A stretch of 64,000 nt of DNA. It comes from Gordius sp. MW1 (Eukaryota > Nematomorpha > Gordioida > Gordea > Gordiidae). Positions 54,593-64,000 of the stretch are shown here, in pieces. Below the pieces are notes generated by a model. That model was not told the origin of the DNA. It saw only the letters and a program-made list of their open reading frames with translations, and did no database searches. A program made the translations under genes and the position numbers. The first letter of the stretch is position 1. Each line of letters begins with the position of its first letter. The stretch lies in the NCBI GenBank assembly GCA_964036665.1, contig OZ038528.1, positions 2,424,501 to 2,488,500 of the forward strand, read 5' to 3'.

Positions 54593-56163
54593 TCTTATAT
54601 ATAAAGTAAAGTGTATGTATATATGTATGTAAGGGCTAATCTCTGAAACTACCGGCCCGATTCGCGCGAAAATTTACCCCTAGGTTCCCAGGGCGGCCAG
54701 GGGTAAAATAGCTTTTTCAGAATTCTAAAATTTCTTTTAATTTTCGAGATATTGGGTTTTATGCGTTTTGACGTTCAATAAAATGTCAATCAAACGCACC
54801 TCCTCGCGTTCGTCGAAAATTTGAATATACAGACAGTTCTGTAGTAAAAGTGTATCACTTATAGTAGTTTGTAGTAAAACGTAATCTTTTCTTAACGGTG
54901 ACAACATAAAATTTATGAATTAAATTTCTTAAACGTCATCTTTTCTTAACGGTGACAATATAAAATTTATGAATTAAATTTCTTAAACGTCATCTTTTCT
55001 TAACGGTGACAAGACAACATAAAATTTATGAATTAAATTTCTTAAACGTCATCTTTTCTTAACGGTGACAACATAAAATTTATGAATTAACCTGAAATAA
55101 ATAAAATTATAGATTATTTGAGAAAATATATAGGTGAAGAAGATGAATTTTTCTCATTATCATTAAATGAGATATTTTAAATGAGAAAGATGAAAGTATA
55201 TATAATTTAAATGTAATATAAAATATCTCCAAAGTTGATTATTCTGAGTAAATGCTATTTATAAAAAAATGTCATTATTTATCTATCATTAATTTTTATT
55301 AAATGAGATATTTAAATGAGAATAAATTCTGAAACTACCGGCCCGATTCGCGCGAAACTTTACCCGTAGGTTCTCAGGGCGGCCAGGTGTAAAATAGCTT
55401 TTTCAGATTGCTAAAATTCCTTTTAGTTTTAAAAATATCGGACATTTCTCGGCCTTTTGGTTTTAAAAAAGGGCTAAATTCTGAAACTTCAGATCCGATT
55501 CGAGCGAAAATTTAGCCGTAGATGCCCAGATAGGCCAGGGGTAAAATAGCTTTTTCAGATTCCTAAAATATCTATGACATTTCCCGTCCAGTTTCATTTA
55601 TAGCAGCATATACAATAATGACGTCATACATACAAAGCTGAAGTTTTCTCGAATTAGATATTTAAAAGTATAATAAAAATGTTACAGTATACGGTTAAAA
55701 TTATTGGGGTTTAACAGACTATTTAAATTAAATAAATAAAATTTATATTATGCAGTTTTTGTCATTATTATCACGTGGTCGATTATAGAAGCATATTTTT
55801 AATAATTATCCATCCTTCAATTAATTATTTTATTATATTAAAGAAAATTGTATTTCAAATAAATCAGCTAACTAGAAAAATAAAATAATGGTATTATTGT
55901 ATAATAAGTAACAGCATTAGTAAGCAATTTTTTCAAAAACATTTAATTTTAGTCGGATTTGATGACTAAAACAGAATTTGCATTTGGTTTGTCTTATTAT
56001 ATAAATATATACTAAAAATAGTGGGTTCATAAAATCATTCGGACCTTTCACATTATAAATTATTTCATATATGACCCCATTTTAGATAAGTCTTATTAAT
56101 AGCTTATACTTAATTAACCACTTAAGGACTGAGCCAAAGCAACGCTTGGCCGGGCACAGCTAG
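54593..56163 (+). mobile_element. Non-autonomous Helitron 1 (TC...CTAG)
   Basis: It begins TCTTATATATAAAG after an A and ends CTAG before a T, the A|T target and 5'-TC/CTRR-3' ends of Helitrons. About 8 bp before CTAG is the hairpin gccaaagc-aac-gcttggc (one bulge). It contains repeated 'ctgaaactaccggcccgattcgcgcga' modules (54648, 55330, diverged 55480) and a four-unit tandem array at 54884-55092. There is no Rep/helicase ORF, so it depends on another element. Confidence 0.82.
54884..55092 (+). repeat. Four-unit about 60-bp tandem repeat inside Helitron 1
   Basis: Units read 'cttttcttaacggtgacaa' then 'aaaatttatgaattaaattt' and 'cttaaacgtcat'. There are four copies that differ only by a short insertion (gacaac) in one. 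Confidence 0.88.
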
Positions 56164-57659
56164 TCTTATATATAAAAATGAAATTATGTATGTATGCCGC
56201 TACCAATTTTGGAAAACTACGAGACCGATTTGGCTCAAAATTTCACATTATATTCCCCACCCTCCGGATCGTGTTTTAAGATTTGTTCGAGCCAAATCGG
56301 TCCAGTAGTTTTCGAGTTTGTTTTATACGTTTTGACGTTTAATCGAATGTCAATCAAACGCACCCTGCGTATCTATCGTTTGTAGTGTGATAAATGTAGG
56401 CATGTGCTGTTTTTACGATTTGAAACATTGAGTATCAAAGTCATTTTTTGCTTATTTTTCACGATTTATTAATTTTATTATTATAGGACGGTCGTGTCCC
56501 CTCCTGCGTGGCTAAATAAATAAAATCTAATTTTGTCATTTTTTGGGCCTTAAATAAGGAGAAAAATTAAAATTATTTTAATAAAGTGCCAATAAATGTT
56601 GATATATCTCAGTCTTCGGACATTATTAAGTTTAGAATAAAAAGTTTTATTCAGAAACAAATATTATAATTATGATATTGTTTCTTAATTACAAAAAATT
56701 AAAAAAAATTGATTGAAGGGTCAGGGGGCCAATTTTCCCCTTGGGGGGGGGGGGGGGCTTGGGCCAGACTACGATTTCAAAAAATACCATTTTGTAGGTC
56801 TCTAGCGATAGCTTTAAAAAAATGTATCCAAAATTTAATGATTAATTTTTGATTATAGGTAATTTTGACTTAAAAAATTTGCTTAAATTTGCTTGGGGAG
56901 GGGGCAAAGGTGCAGAATTTTTCACAACGCCACACCTTATCTTCAAAATACCAATTATTTGTTATTTTTCGTTATAAACTATATGCGTATCGGTATCCGC
57001 CTTTTGATTATATTTTATCATAAAGGCAGGCGCTATATTTTTATTTGATTAACGAGCATGAAAATTTATAACTGATCCACTATTTTGCAACACACTTTTA
57101 AAATCTTTTTATAAATTGAGGCCCCCTTTGCCCATGCCCTTTAAAAAATATTTAAAATTAAGGTTTCTTTTTCACGTCAATTATTATTATTATAGGACGG
57201 TCGTGTCCCCTCCTGTGTGGCTAAATAAATTAAAAAATCTCATTTAATAATTTTTTGCGCTTTAAATAAGGAGAAAAATGAAAATACTAAGTGCCAATAA
57301 ATGTTGATATATCTCAGTTCTTCGGACATTATTAAGTTCAGAATTAAAAGTTTTATTCAGAAACAATAATTTAATTATGATATTGTTTCATAATTACAAA
57401 AAATTAAAAAAAATTGCTTGAAGGGCCAGGGGATCAAAGATTTTTCTCTTGGGAGGGGGGCATGGCGCCAGGTTTTCTCTCTTGGGTGGGCTTGGGTCTT
57501 GGACACTCTTTAACTATTTGTTTAAAAATCTTTGCATAATAAACACTTACCAATTATATTTGATATATTCTTAATTTATTTAAACTTATCTATAGGTGGA
57601 TATATATTCTGCTAATACACCCGGGTAAATGGCAAAACAACGTTTGCCGGGTCAGCTAG
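56164..57659 (+). mobile_element. Non-autonomous Helitron 2, abutting Helitron 1
   Basis: It begins TCTTATATATAAAAATG directly after the CTAG of Helitron 1. It ends with the hairpin ggcaaaac-aa-cgtttgcc and CTAG (57656-57659) followed by T. An internal segment is duplicated (56480-56770 and 57190-57480). No Rep/helicase ORF. The sequence after its end again starts tgtatatataaaat, a possible further Helitron 5' end. Confidence 0.8.
56480..57480 (+). repeat. Pair of about 290-bp direct repeats in Helitron 2
   Basis: The segment from 'ataggacggtcgtgtcccct' through 'ctaaataaat', 'ataaggagaaaaat' and 'tgttgatatatctcag' to 'aaaattaaaaaaaattg' occurs at 56485-56760 and 57194-57465, with small differences and different G-tract ends. 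It suggests an internal duplication or two nested related units. Confidence 0.78.
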
Positions 57660-58204
57660 TGTATATATAAAATAAAAAGGTCCGGTCCTCTTGTCCCGAA
57701 AATGTGGTGGGCTCATCTAAATATTTGGTTAAAGTTGGAATAAAAATTTGTTTATAAGCATTGTTTAAAAAAGTAAAAATTTATTTTACATACTGCCCAC
57801 AAATTTGGGACATAACATGCCCAAACCCCGATCCGTTGTCATCCAGCGACAAAAACCAGGCTGCTTATCTGGGCGCGTTATTCCATCTTTCCCTCTCCTT
57901 TCTCGGAGGTGGTGAATCTACAGATTTAATTTATAATATTAGGCGTATAAAACATTAAATAATATGTTATTTTTTGAAAAAAATATTATCGAGTTTTTAC
58001 TTCTTTACTGCGTCCTATGAACTGGTGACCTATTGTTATGTTTCTTACACGAATATTTGGTGAAATCTCCTCCCGACAATTTTTTTAACCTCAGGTGGGG
58101 CTGGTGAGTGTGATGGTGATGCGAATTTATATGTGGAAGGTAGAGCACAGGTATCGGAGTAGACTCCTTAACCTCGATCGTAAAAACATTGTGACGAAAA
58201 GTGC
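57660..58204. other. Possible third Helitron 5' end, then unassigned DNA
   Basis: It starts tgtatatataaaataaaaag directly after Helitron 2 but has no clear partner end. The 57761-57958 plus-strand frame has no recognised motif. Confidence 0.35.
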
Positions 58205-58495
58205 TCACAATTCAGCATCGTCCAAGGCGTCTTGGTAACGCGATAGGTTGGCGTAATCGAACATTGGTGTGTAAGCAAGCATAATGGCTAACTTCTTTGC
58301 ATGCTGCTCTTGTAAGCCAAGTTCCTCCCCGGGGACGTCTTTAGATTTGGACGGGGTGGGCATCAAGTCATCCATGTACTCAAAGTCCCCCGTAGCCGTC
58401 CTCCGCTCTTGGTACTCACTACCCGAAGAGCTCTCCTCCTCATCCTCACAACAACAACATAATACACGTTTTAAAAGTTTTCGAATAGAGCGCAT
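58205..58495 (-). CDS. Hypothetical small protein with N-terminal basic patch and Cys4 cluster
   Basis: A 96-residue single-exon frame from ATG to TGA: MRSIRKLLKRVLCCCCEDEE, then Glu/Ser-rich, then 'FEYMDDLMPTPSKSKD', ending in a Tyr/Asp-rich 'YANLSRYQDALDDAEL'. The basic amphipathic start followed by CCCC resembles sites of palmitoylation and membrane anchoring, but this is inference. It is less AT-rich than its surroundings, which suggests real coding. I do not recognise a family. It could also be one exon of a larger gene. It lies between the Helitrons and an RTE element. Confidence 0.45.
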   Translation of the reverse strand: MRSIRKLLKRVLCCCCEDEEESSSGSEYQERRTATGDFEYMDDLMPTPSKSKDVPGEELGLQEQHAKKLAIMLAYTPMFDYANLSRYQDALDDAEL

Positions 58496-59728
58496 TTTAA
58501 TTATGATGAGACGATTGTTGATCTTGTAATATACGCAGTTGCTTATTACAATAATGACGTTTTAAAACGTTTAGCTTGCGCTTCAAATATAATATAAATT
58601 AATCAATCACCATATTAATCAAGATTTTACACATTTAAAAATTTTAATTAATTAAATAGCTCTGAAAATCTTGAAATTTTTTTCATAATTATCCCTGTAA
58701 TCTCTTCTTTATCAGTTATTTGGTCCCACATTCGTGGGGTTTGTTTTGATAAGTTTCTTCCATCTTGACAGGGTGAGTGTTGAGTAATCTCTTTAGTTTT
58801 CATAACTTTATCGACTTGCCCTTTCCACGTGACACGGAGTCGTCCTCTTCCTCTCTTCCCCGGTTCCTCATGTCCGATACTTTTCGATTTACGTCATCCG
58901 TGTCCCTTCTTAGTATATGCCCATACCACCTTAGCCGATTTTCGTTAATCATGTCCTCCATAGGTTGAAAACCCATTTTTGTCATAAAAACGTCATTCGT
59001 CATATGGTCGAGCTTAGTATCCCCAAGCTCCACCGTATCATTCTCATCTCTGTGGCTTTAGCTTTCCTTCCGTGGTGTTTAATGCCCATGTGGCACTTCT
59101 ATATAGTTACACCGGTCTCACGATGGATTTGTAAGCTTTGCTCTTCAAACATATTGGCATCTTCTTGTCGCACATTACACCAGATATACTTCGCCATTTA
59201 AGCCATCCTTTTTGGATCCGGGCATTGACCTCCGTTGCGAAACCTCCCGCATCGAGCCGAGGTATGTAAATCTGTCTACTTTTGGGTACTTTAGATGGTC
59301 AAGTGATTGGGTGCCTGTAACGTTTATTTCCATGTATACCGTTTTTCGATCGTTGACCTTCTAATCATATCCAGCTAAGCGCTTTGACCACTTTTCGGCT
59401 TCATCGAATACTTTCTCTCTTGTTTCCTCGCATAGTACTATATCATCGGCATATAGCATACACCATGGCGATGGCTTTTGAATGTCCCTCGCTATCGTGT
59501 CTATAATTATATTAAATAAAAAGGGATTTAAAGCAGAGCCTTGATGTATTCCAATATTAACCCGGAAAGGTTTAGAGTCTTTAACTGTCGTCCTAACGCA
59601 AGAGTTTGAGCTTCATAAATATTTTTCATAAGCCGTATATATGCGTCAGGGATATTTTGTTTTCTCAGGCACCACCATATTAAATCGCGGGGGACCGTGT
59701 CATAAGCTTTCTCTAAGTCGATAAAAAC

Positions 59729-60314
59729 TAGAGATGCACCGATACCAAGTATCGGCATGGTATCGGCGCCGATACCTTGCCAAAAGTATCGGCCGATACT
59801 TTGCTAGTATCGGCAATTACCAAGCCGATACCTTTTTTAATATGAAACTTAAAAAATAATACTTATAGTATCTCCTACGATTAAAAAATAGAGGACTTTT
59901 CAAATTTTTTGAAAATTGTTTCATTTGATTGGCTATAAATATTTCTATGTGGAGTATAATAAACTCATTGACCATCTGTTCCGACTGCGCTTTTAAGTAA
60001 ATATTATTTTATTTTAAAAATTATTATATATTAAGCCTTAGATGGATTCTTTAGATACACTATGGAGTTATTTTGTTGTGTCAGCAGATGAAAAAATTGT
60101 AATCTGTGAATTATGCAAAGCTAAAATAAGTCGTGGGGGCAAAGACAAACATTCCTTTAACACTTCAAATTTAAGGAAACATTTAAAAACTAGACATTTA
60201 GTATAAATTTTTTTTTTATTATAAGTATCGGCATGGTATCGGTATCGGCAAAAAAATCTTAAGTATCGGCTGGTATCGGTATCGGCACAAAATAGTGGTA
60301 TCGGTGCATCTCTA
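59729..60314 (+). mobile_element. Non-autonomous hAT element carrying a BED-finger ORF
   Basis: Perfect 18-bp terminal repeats TAGAGATGCACCGATACC and complement are flanked by ataaaaac (59721-59728) and ataaaacc (60315-60322), an 8-bp duplication with one mismatch. Both subterminal regions are arrays of tatcggc/gccgata. Total 586 bp. It interrupts the RTE reverse transcriptase between 'KDLNMV' and 'FIDLEKAYD'. Its only coding content is the BED-finger ORF at 60042-60206. Confidence 0.93.
60042..60206 (+). CDS. Stand-alone BED zinc finger protein (54 aa) from a deleted hAT transposase
   Basis: The intact frame starts MDSLDTLWSYF and has CELC at residues 22-25 and HLKTRH at 47-52. This is the C-x2-C ... 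H-x4-H arrangement of BED fingers, the DNA-binding N-terminus of hAT transposases. It stops two residues after the last His, so nothing of the catalytic domain remains. It is open with no lesions. It may be a transposase first exon left by internal deletion, or a short DNA-binding product that could compete with transposase for the tatcggc repeats. It is oriented opposite to the host RTE. Expression is unknown. Confidence 0.72.
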   Translation: MDSLDTLWSYFVVSADEKIVICELCKAKISRGGKDKHSFNTSNLRKHLKTRHLV

Positions 60315-62330
60315 ATAAAACCATATTTAGGTCTTTCCTCTTTTCACCATACTTATCCATCATTTGTCTTAGGGCGAAGATTGGGTCGATTGTGGATTTG
60401 CCGGCCACAAATCCGAATTGATTAGCCGATATTTCCACCTCGTTTTTCAGCCTTGTTACTAAGATCCTTTCCATAAGCTTCAAGGAGTGGCAAGTTAGCT
60501 TGATACCTCTGTAGTTGCCACAGTCCTGAGGGTCCCCTTTGCCTTTAAATAAAAGTATAATCGTGCTTGCTCTCCATTGATTAGGAATTCGCTCTTCTAC
60601 CAATATCTTGTTAAGGAGGTTCGTCATGGTGGTGACTCCTTCTTCACGACATACGAGCAAAGCTTCCATAGGTATTCGATCTGGGCCATTTGCTTTTCCT
60701 TTTTGCATCTTGTTCATTTGTGTCCCAACTTCATCCTCCTGAAAGAGTTCGACCATGCTTACATTTGGCTCAATTTTGGGAAGAGAATCCTTGTCATTTG
60801 CAATATTCATAAGTTTCTTAAAATATCCTTTCCACCTTTCCATCACTTCTTTCGGCTTGAATAAGGTTTGACCCTTCTCGTTTTTGTCTATTTTAAGAAC
60901 TCCGACATCGCGACTTTTCTTCTCTTTTATCTTGGCCAATTTGTACATAAGTCTATCGCCCCCTTTATGATCCAGTTTGTTTGCCATCTCGGTGTACGCG
61001 GCATTCTTCGCTTTTGCAAAGGCCTTTTTTGCGGCCCTCTTTGCGTCCATATATTCTTGATAATTCGACTTTTTTGATTTATGCCACCGTCTATATAGTT
61101 TTCTTTCTTTTGATGAAATCTTTAACCGTTTGATCCCACCACCATAGTTCCCTATTCATAGCTTTGCCTCCTTTGGTCTGTCCTAGAACATGAATCGTTG
61201 TTTCCTTAATGTCCTTAGATAGCGTCTCCCAATCGTCGTCTACGTCCCTTTGCAACTTCCTTGCACCCAAGAGTGAGGAGGCTTTTCGATGGTATTCTCC
61301 GTTTGTCGACGTATCCTTTAGCCTTTCGTATTGAATTCGAGGTTCATAGACCTTTCTTCTTTCGGGAAATACTCTTCTGTCAAGATCCATAACAAGGGGA
61401 CGATGTTGCCTGGCGATTTCTTCTCCCGGTATTACTTTGCAATCCTTGATACTCCATAATTTCGCCGTATAAGCAAATAGTCAATTTGACTAAAATGCTT
61501 CCCACTTCTATAGGTCACAATATGGTCTTCGCGCTTTTGAAAACAGGTGTTAACGATCGCCATGTCATATGCTTGGGATACTTCGTGAAGTTTTTCCCCT
61601 TCTTTGTTCTTCAGACCATACCCATAGCCTCCATGATTGCGTTCATTCCCGTGGCAATCTTTCCCTAAGTGAGCATTGAAACCTGCCCCAATAATTAGCC
61701 TTTCTTCCTGTCCTCTACCTTGTATTTCCTTTTCCAATGAATCGAAGAATATGTCTTTCTCTGATTACGAAGCCCAATTTGGGGAGCATATGCGCACATA
61801 ACGGTTAGGAGGCCCCCTTGATCTACAATCTTTACCCACATTAGCCTGTCGGAACAACGCTTGACTTCCACCACCTTGTCCTTGCACGATTCGCTTAGAA
61901 CGATATCGACCCCGTTTCTACGATTTGGTGACCCACTGTAGGAAAGCTTGTATCCTTCTCCTAATTCCCGAGCTTTCGTTCCGTTCCACCTCGTCTCTTG
62001 TAGGCAGGCGATGTGTACCTTTTTTCTTTTTAGCATTTGTGCGACCTCGATGCTCTTCCCCGTCAACGTTTCCACATTCCAGCACGTTATTCGCATTCTT
62101 TCAACAACTAATTTCCTTAACCGCCTTCGTTTTGAGTTGGGCAGTAACCCTAGTGTATTTTTCACATTGCACGGGCGGGGTATGCAGTGCGCGTCGTTTG
62201 TGGAGGACGCCCTAGCCTTTTCTTGTAAAATATTGTTTAAACTAACATAATTTTGGAGTTGGTTTTTATAGCCGGTTTCCGACCTGACGCCAACCCTCCA
62301 TTTTTTGCACACGGACATGGGACCGTCGTA

Positions 62331-63089
62331 GATAGTGTTATAATGATTTCTGTAATATTACTCCAAAATTAAGAATAAACATAAGAAATAAATTGAATTA
62401 AAATGTATTATTTGTAGGTCAATAAACAGTCAATTTACCTTCCTCACTAGTTAATAAATTTAAACAAACGTTAATAAATAAATATTATACAAATGTAGGT
62501 ATCAATATAGTGAAATATCTAAAATCAAACCATGGTAAAGTAAAGGCTGATTTTTATTAGTATAGTATGAACTTGAAACTAATAATATATACATCAATAT
62601 CTTAAAATATAATATAAAATTACAACCATGGTAATACAAAATTATTGAAAAAAGAACAAATATCTTAAATCTCTCTAGCTTGTTGGGTTGAAAGATATTT
62701 TCAAGTGTTATTTGCTGAGTATTGTTATTGTTAATCTTATAATCATATATAGGCAAATCTTTATTATCAGTACATTTTGTAGTGTACAAATACCCTGAAC
62801 TATCTTTTCAGCCTTTTTTTAAGCTTTGTTTTTATAGAAGTTTTAAGTATCTTAAATCTTTTGGATAAAATGGTAAAAATTCCACACTTTAAGTCCGTTA
62901 GGCTAACAAATCTTTGTTTAAACTAAATGTTCTACTTTATTTGAAAATTAATTGATGTTTATTATTTATTTTATATTAATTACTAATAAAATTTTATGTG
63001 TATTATTTTGAAGTATAAGCTTAATTATAGTTTTAGAAGATTTTTACCCTCATATTCGATGTTTTTAATGGATAAATTTTCGGGAATTG
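62331..63089. other. AT-rich intergenic DNA, no gene seen
   Basis: A minus-strand 95-codon frame (62502-62789) starts with a hydrophilic Asn-rich part followed by a hydrophobic stretch. I find no known motif and consider it a chance frame in AT-rich DNA. Confidence 0.45.
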
Positions 63090-63348
63090 TCGAGGGTGTT
63101 AAAAAGAAATTATAATTATTATAATAATATTTCGTCCTATTTAAGGACATCTTCGGATTAAATTAAAATAGAATTACAAAATAAAATAAAATAATACAAT
63201 TAAATCGAACGTTCTAAAGGGAGGTTAATATTATAATGTAAGAAAGGATACAGGTTCTCTTTACCCATATCTTCATTGAGTGTTGGGTGTAATCTTCGAA
63301 TGAAAAAGGACTCTAGGGTTTTTCTTTCAAAGTCACTTATTAGATGAA
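63090..63348 (-). mobile_element. Penelope-like element, 3' end fragment (minus)
   Basis: The minus strand from about 63348 encodes 'LISDFERKTLESFFIRRLHP', 'TLNEDMGKENLYPF' and ends 'LPLERSI' with a stop at 63200-63202, matching the far C-terminus of Penelope-like proteins, after the GIY-YIG endonuclease. The sequence beyond it is T-rich and holds a hammerhead-like motif (63129-63156) in sense with this ORF, the expected layout of a Penelope 3' end. The copy is truncated at the junction with the plus-strand element. Confidence 0.75.
63129..63156 (-). ncRNA. Degenerate hammerhead ribozyme motif in Penelope-like tail
   Basis: On the minus strand: CCGAAGA (consensus CUGANGA, one change), helix II GTCC/GGAC closed by a TTAAATA-type loop with one extra T before it, then GAAA and a self-complementary ATTATTATAATAAT that could form helix III. 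Hammerhead motifs are known in Penelope-like elements. The U-to-C change in the conserved core probably weakens or abolishes cleavage. Helix I pairing was not established. Confidence 0.6.
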
Positions 63349-64000
63349 AAGACAATTGACCTCCTAAACCTAGGTCCCAAATTTAGTTTTAAACCAAATA
63401 AAACCTTTCCACTAACTCAAACCATAAACAGTGTGGAAAAATTATTACACACAATAAAACAAACACAACCGGATAATAACAAGATTTTTGAAGACCTAAA
63501 CACACACATAGGACATAGGTTGAATAAAATTAGAACTCAAAAACAAAGTGCTAAAAATATATATCCAAATATCATTAAGAATATCAAAATGAACAAAGAT
63601 TTAAAAATCACTAGAGCTGATAAAGGTGGAAAAATTGTTTTAATGAATTCGGAAGATTACATGACAAAAATGTTAGCAATCTTAAATGACGAAACACATT
63701 TTATTAAATTAAATAAGGACCCCACACAAACACGGGAAAAAGCATTGAATAAAGTTTTAATTAGTTTATTCCATAAAAATCTTTTAACCAAGGAAGAATA
63801 TAATTACGTAAGAGCCTCATGTTCTCGAACCCCACAATTATACGGATTACCTAAAATCCACAAACCCAATATACCTCTAAGACCTATCATGTCAACTTAT
63901 AACGCATACAATTACAATCTCTCAAAGTATTTAATAAAATTCTTATCACCTCTCTCTAAAAACAAATACTCAATCAAAAATTCACTTGATTTTAAATCAC
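63349..64000 (+). mobile_element. Penelope-like element, reverse transcriptase N-terminal part (runs off window)
   Basis: The plus-strand frame is open to the window end. It encodes 'LLNLGPKFSFKPNK', 'LKITRADKGGKIVLMNSEDY', 'TPQLYGLPKIHKPN', 'PLRPIMSTYNAYNYNLSKYL' and 'KNSLDF'. These are the ordered N-terminal and RT1-RT2 signatures of Penelope-like RTs (KADKG-, YGLPKIHKP, LRPI-S). No ATG is needed at the junction because it is truncated there. The catalytic YADD and GIY-YIG domains would lie beyond 64000. The frame is intact in the visible part, so the element may be young. Confidence 0.88.

Larger units (their letters stand above)
58690..62330 (-). mobile_element. RTE-type non-LTR retrotransposon, best copy, split by a hAT element
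   Basis: Read on the minus strand: an apurinic-type endonuclease start (62318-61695: 'RITCWNVETLTGKSIEVAQML', 'CLQETRWNG') continues with 'GFNAHLG' and 'SQIDYLLIRR' (61737-61432). The RT follows with 'WRASTIILLFKGKGD', 'CGNYRGIKL' and 'NQFGFVAGKST' (61050-60315), resumes after the insertion with '[19 protein letters not shown]' (59728-59528) and YADD (about 59455), and ends with 'ENRLRWYGHILRR' (59033-58800). Endonuclease and RT frames are broken by several frameshifts, and the GDFN-like endonuclease motif reads GAGFN. The clade call, RTE-like, is from the motif style. The copy is not functional. Confidence 0.9.

Noticed and set aside
62502..62789. 95-codon minus-strand frame as a gene
   Set aside because: It has AT-driven composition and no motif or splice context. 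I consider it a chance frame.

Overview
The window is nuclear DNA of an invertebrate animal. It is AT-rich, its genes are split into many short exons by GT-AG introns, and it is heavily loaded with transposable elements: hAT, pogo/Tigger, TA-flanked MITEs, a TTAA-flanked element, Helitrons, RTE-type and endonuclease-tailed non-LTR retrotransposons, Penelope-like elements, and a Ty3/gypsy relic. I cannot name the species. Nothing looks prokaryotic, and there is no CRISPR array or operon.

Three conserved host genes could be modelled exon by exon. CWC22, a spliceosome/exon-junction factor, lies on the minus strand at 9624-19200 (14 exons, 704 codons plus stop, frame kept throughout). Bystin/ENP1, a 40S ribosome-biogenesis factor, lies on the minus strand at 21657-25761 (8 exons, with a one-base frame problem in a homopolymer of exon 1). 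Membralin/TMEM259, an ER membrane protein, lies on the plus strand at 41779-49606 (12 exons, 554 codons plus stop). A complete tRNA-Pro(UGG) gene lies on the minus strand at 51235-51306. A small single-exon ORF encoding a protein with a Cys4 cluster (58205-58495, minus) may be a gene. These genes are unrelated housekeeping functions and do not form a pathway.

Layout: 1-9600 is repeat-derived intergenic DNA with long G/C homopolymers and hAT/pogo insertions. 9.6-25.8 kb holds CWC22 and bystin, with MITEs and retroelement scraps in introns. 26-41.7 kb is a transposon graveyard: endonuclease-tailed non-LTR elements, a gypsy integrase relic, a degenerate RTE with a nested hAT MITE, a 734-bp hAT-like element, and two pogo copies sharing one truncation. 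41.8-49.6 kb is membralin, whose last intron carries a 4.4-kb foldback with about 2-kb arms. 51-58.5 kb holds the tRNA, MITEs, two abutting non-autonomous Helitrons and the small ORF. 58.7-62.3 kb is the best RTE copy, split by a hAT element that still carries a lone BED zinc-finger ORF. 63.1-64 kb has two Penelope-like elements head to head, with a hammerhead-like motif in the tail of the left one.

The most noteworthy structures are the membralin-intron foldback with its paired CCAAT/ATTGG hairpin repeats, the BED-finger-only hAT element inside the RTE, the head-to-head Penelope pair with a hammerhead motif, the abutting Helitrons, and the foldback DNA lying directly upstream of two housekeeping start codons. 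All functional proposals for these are inference from sequence alone.
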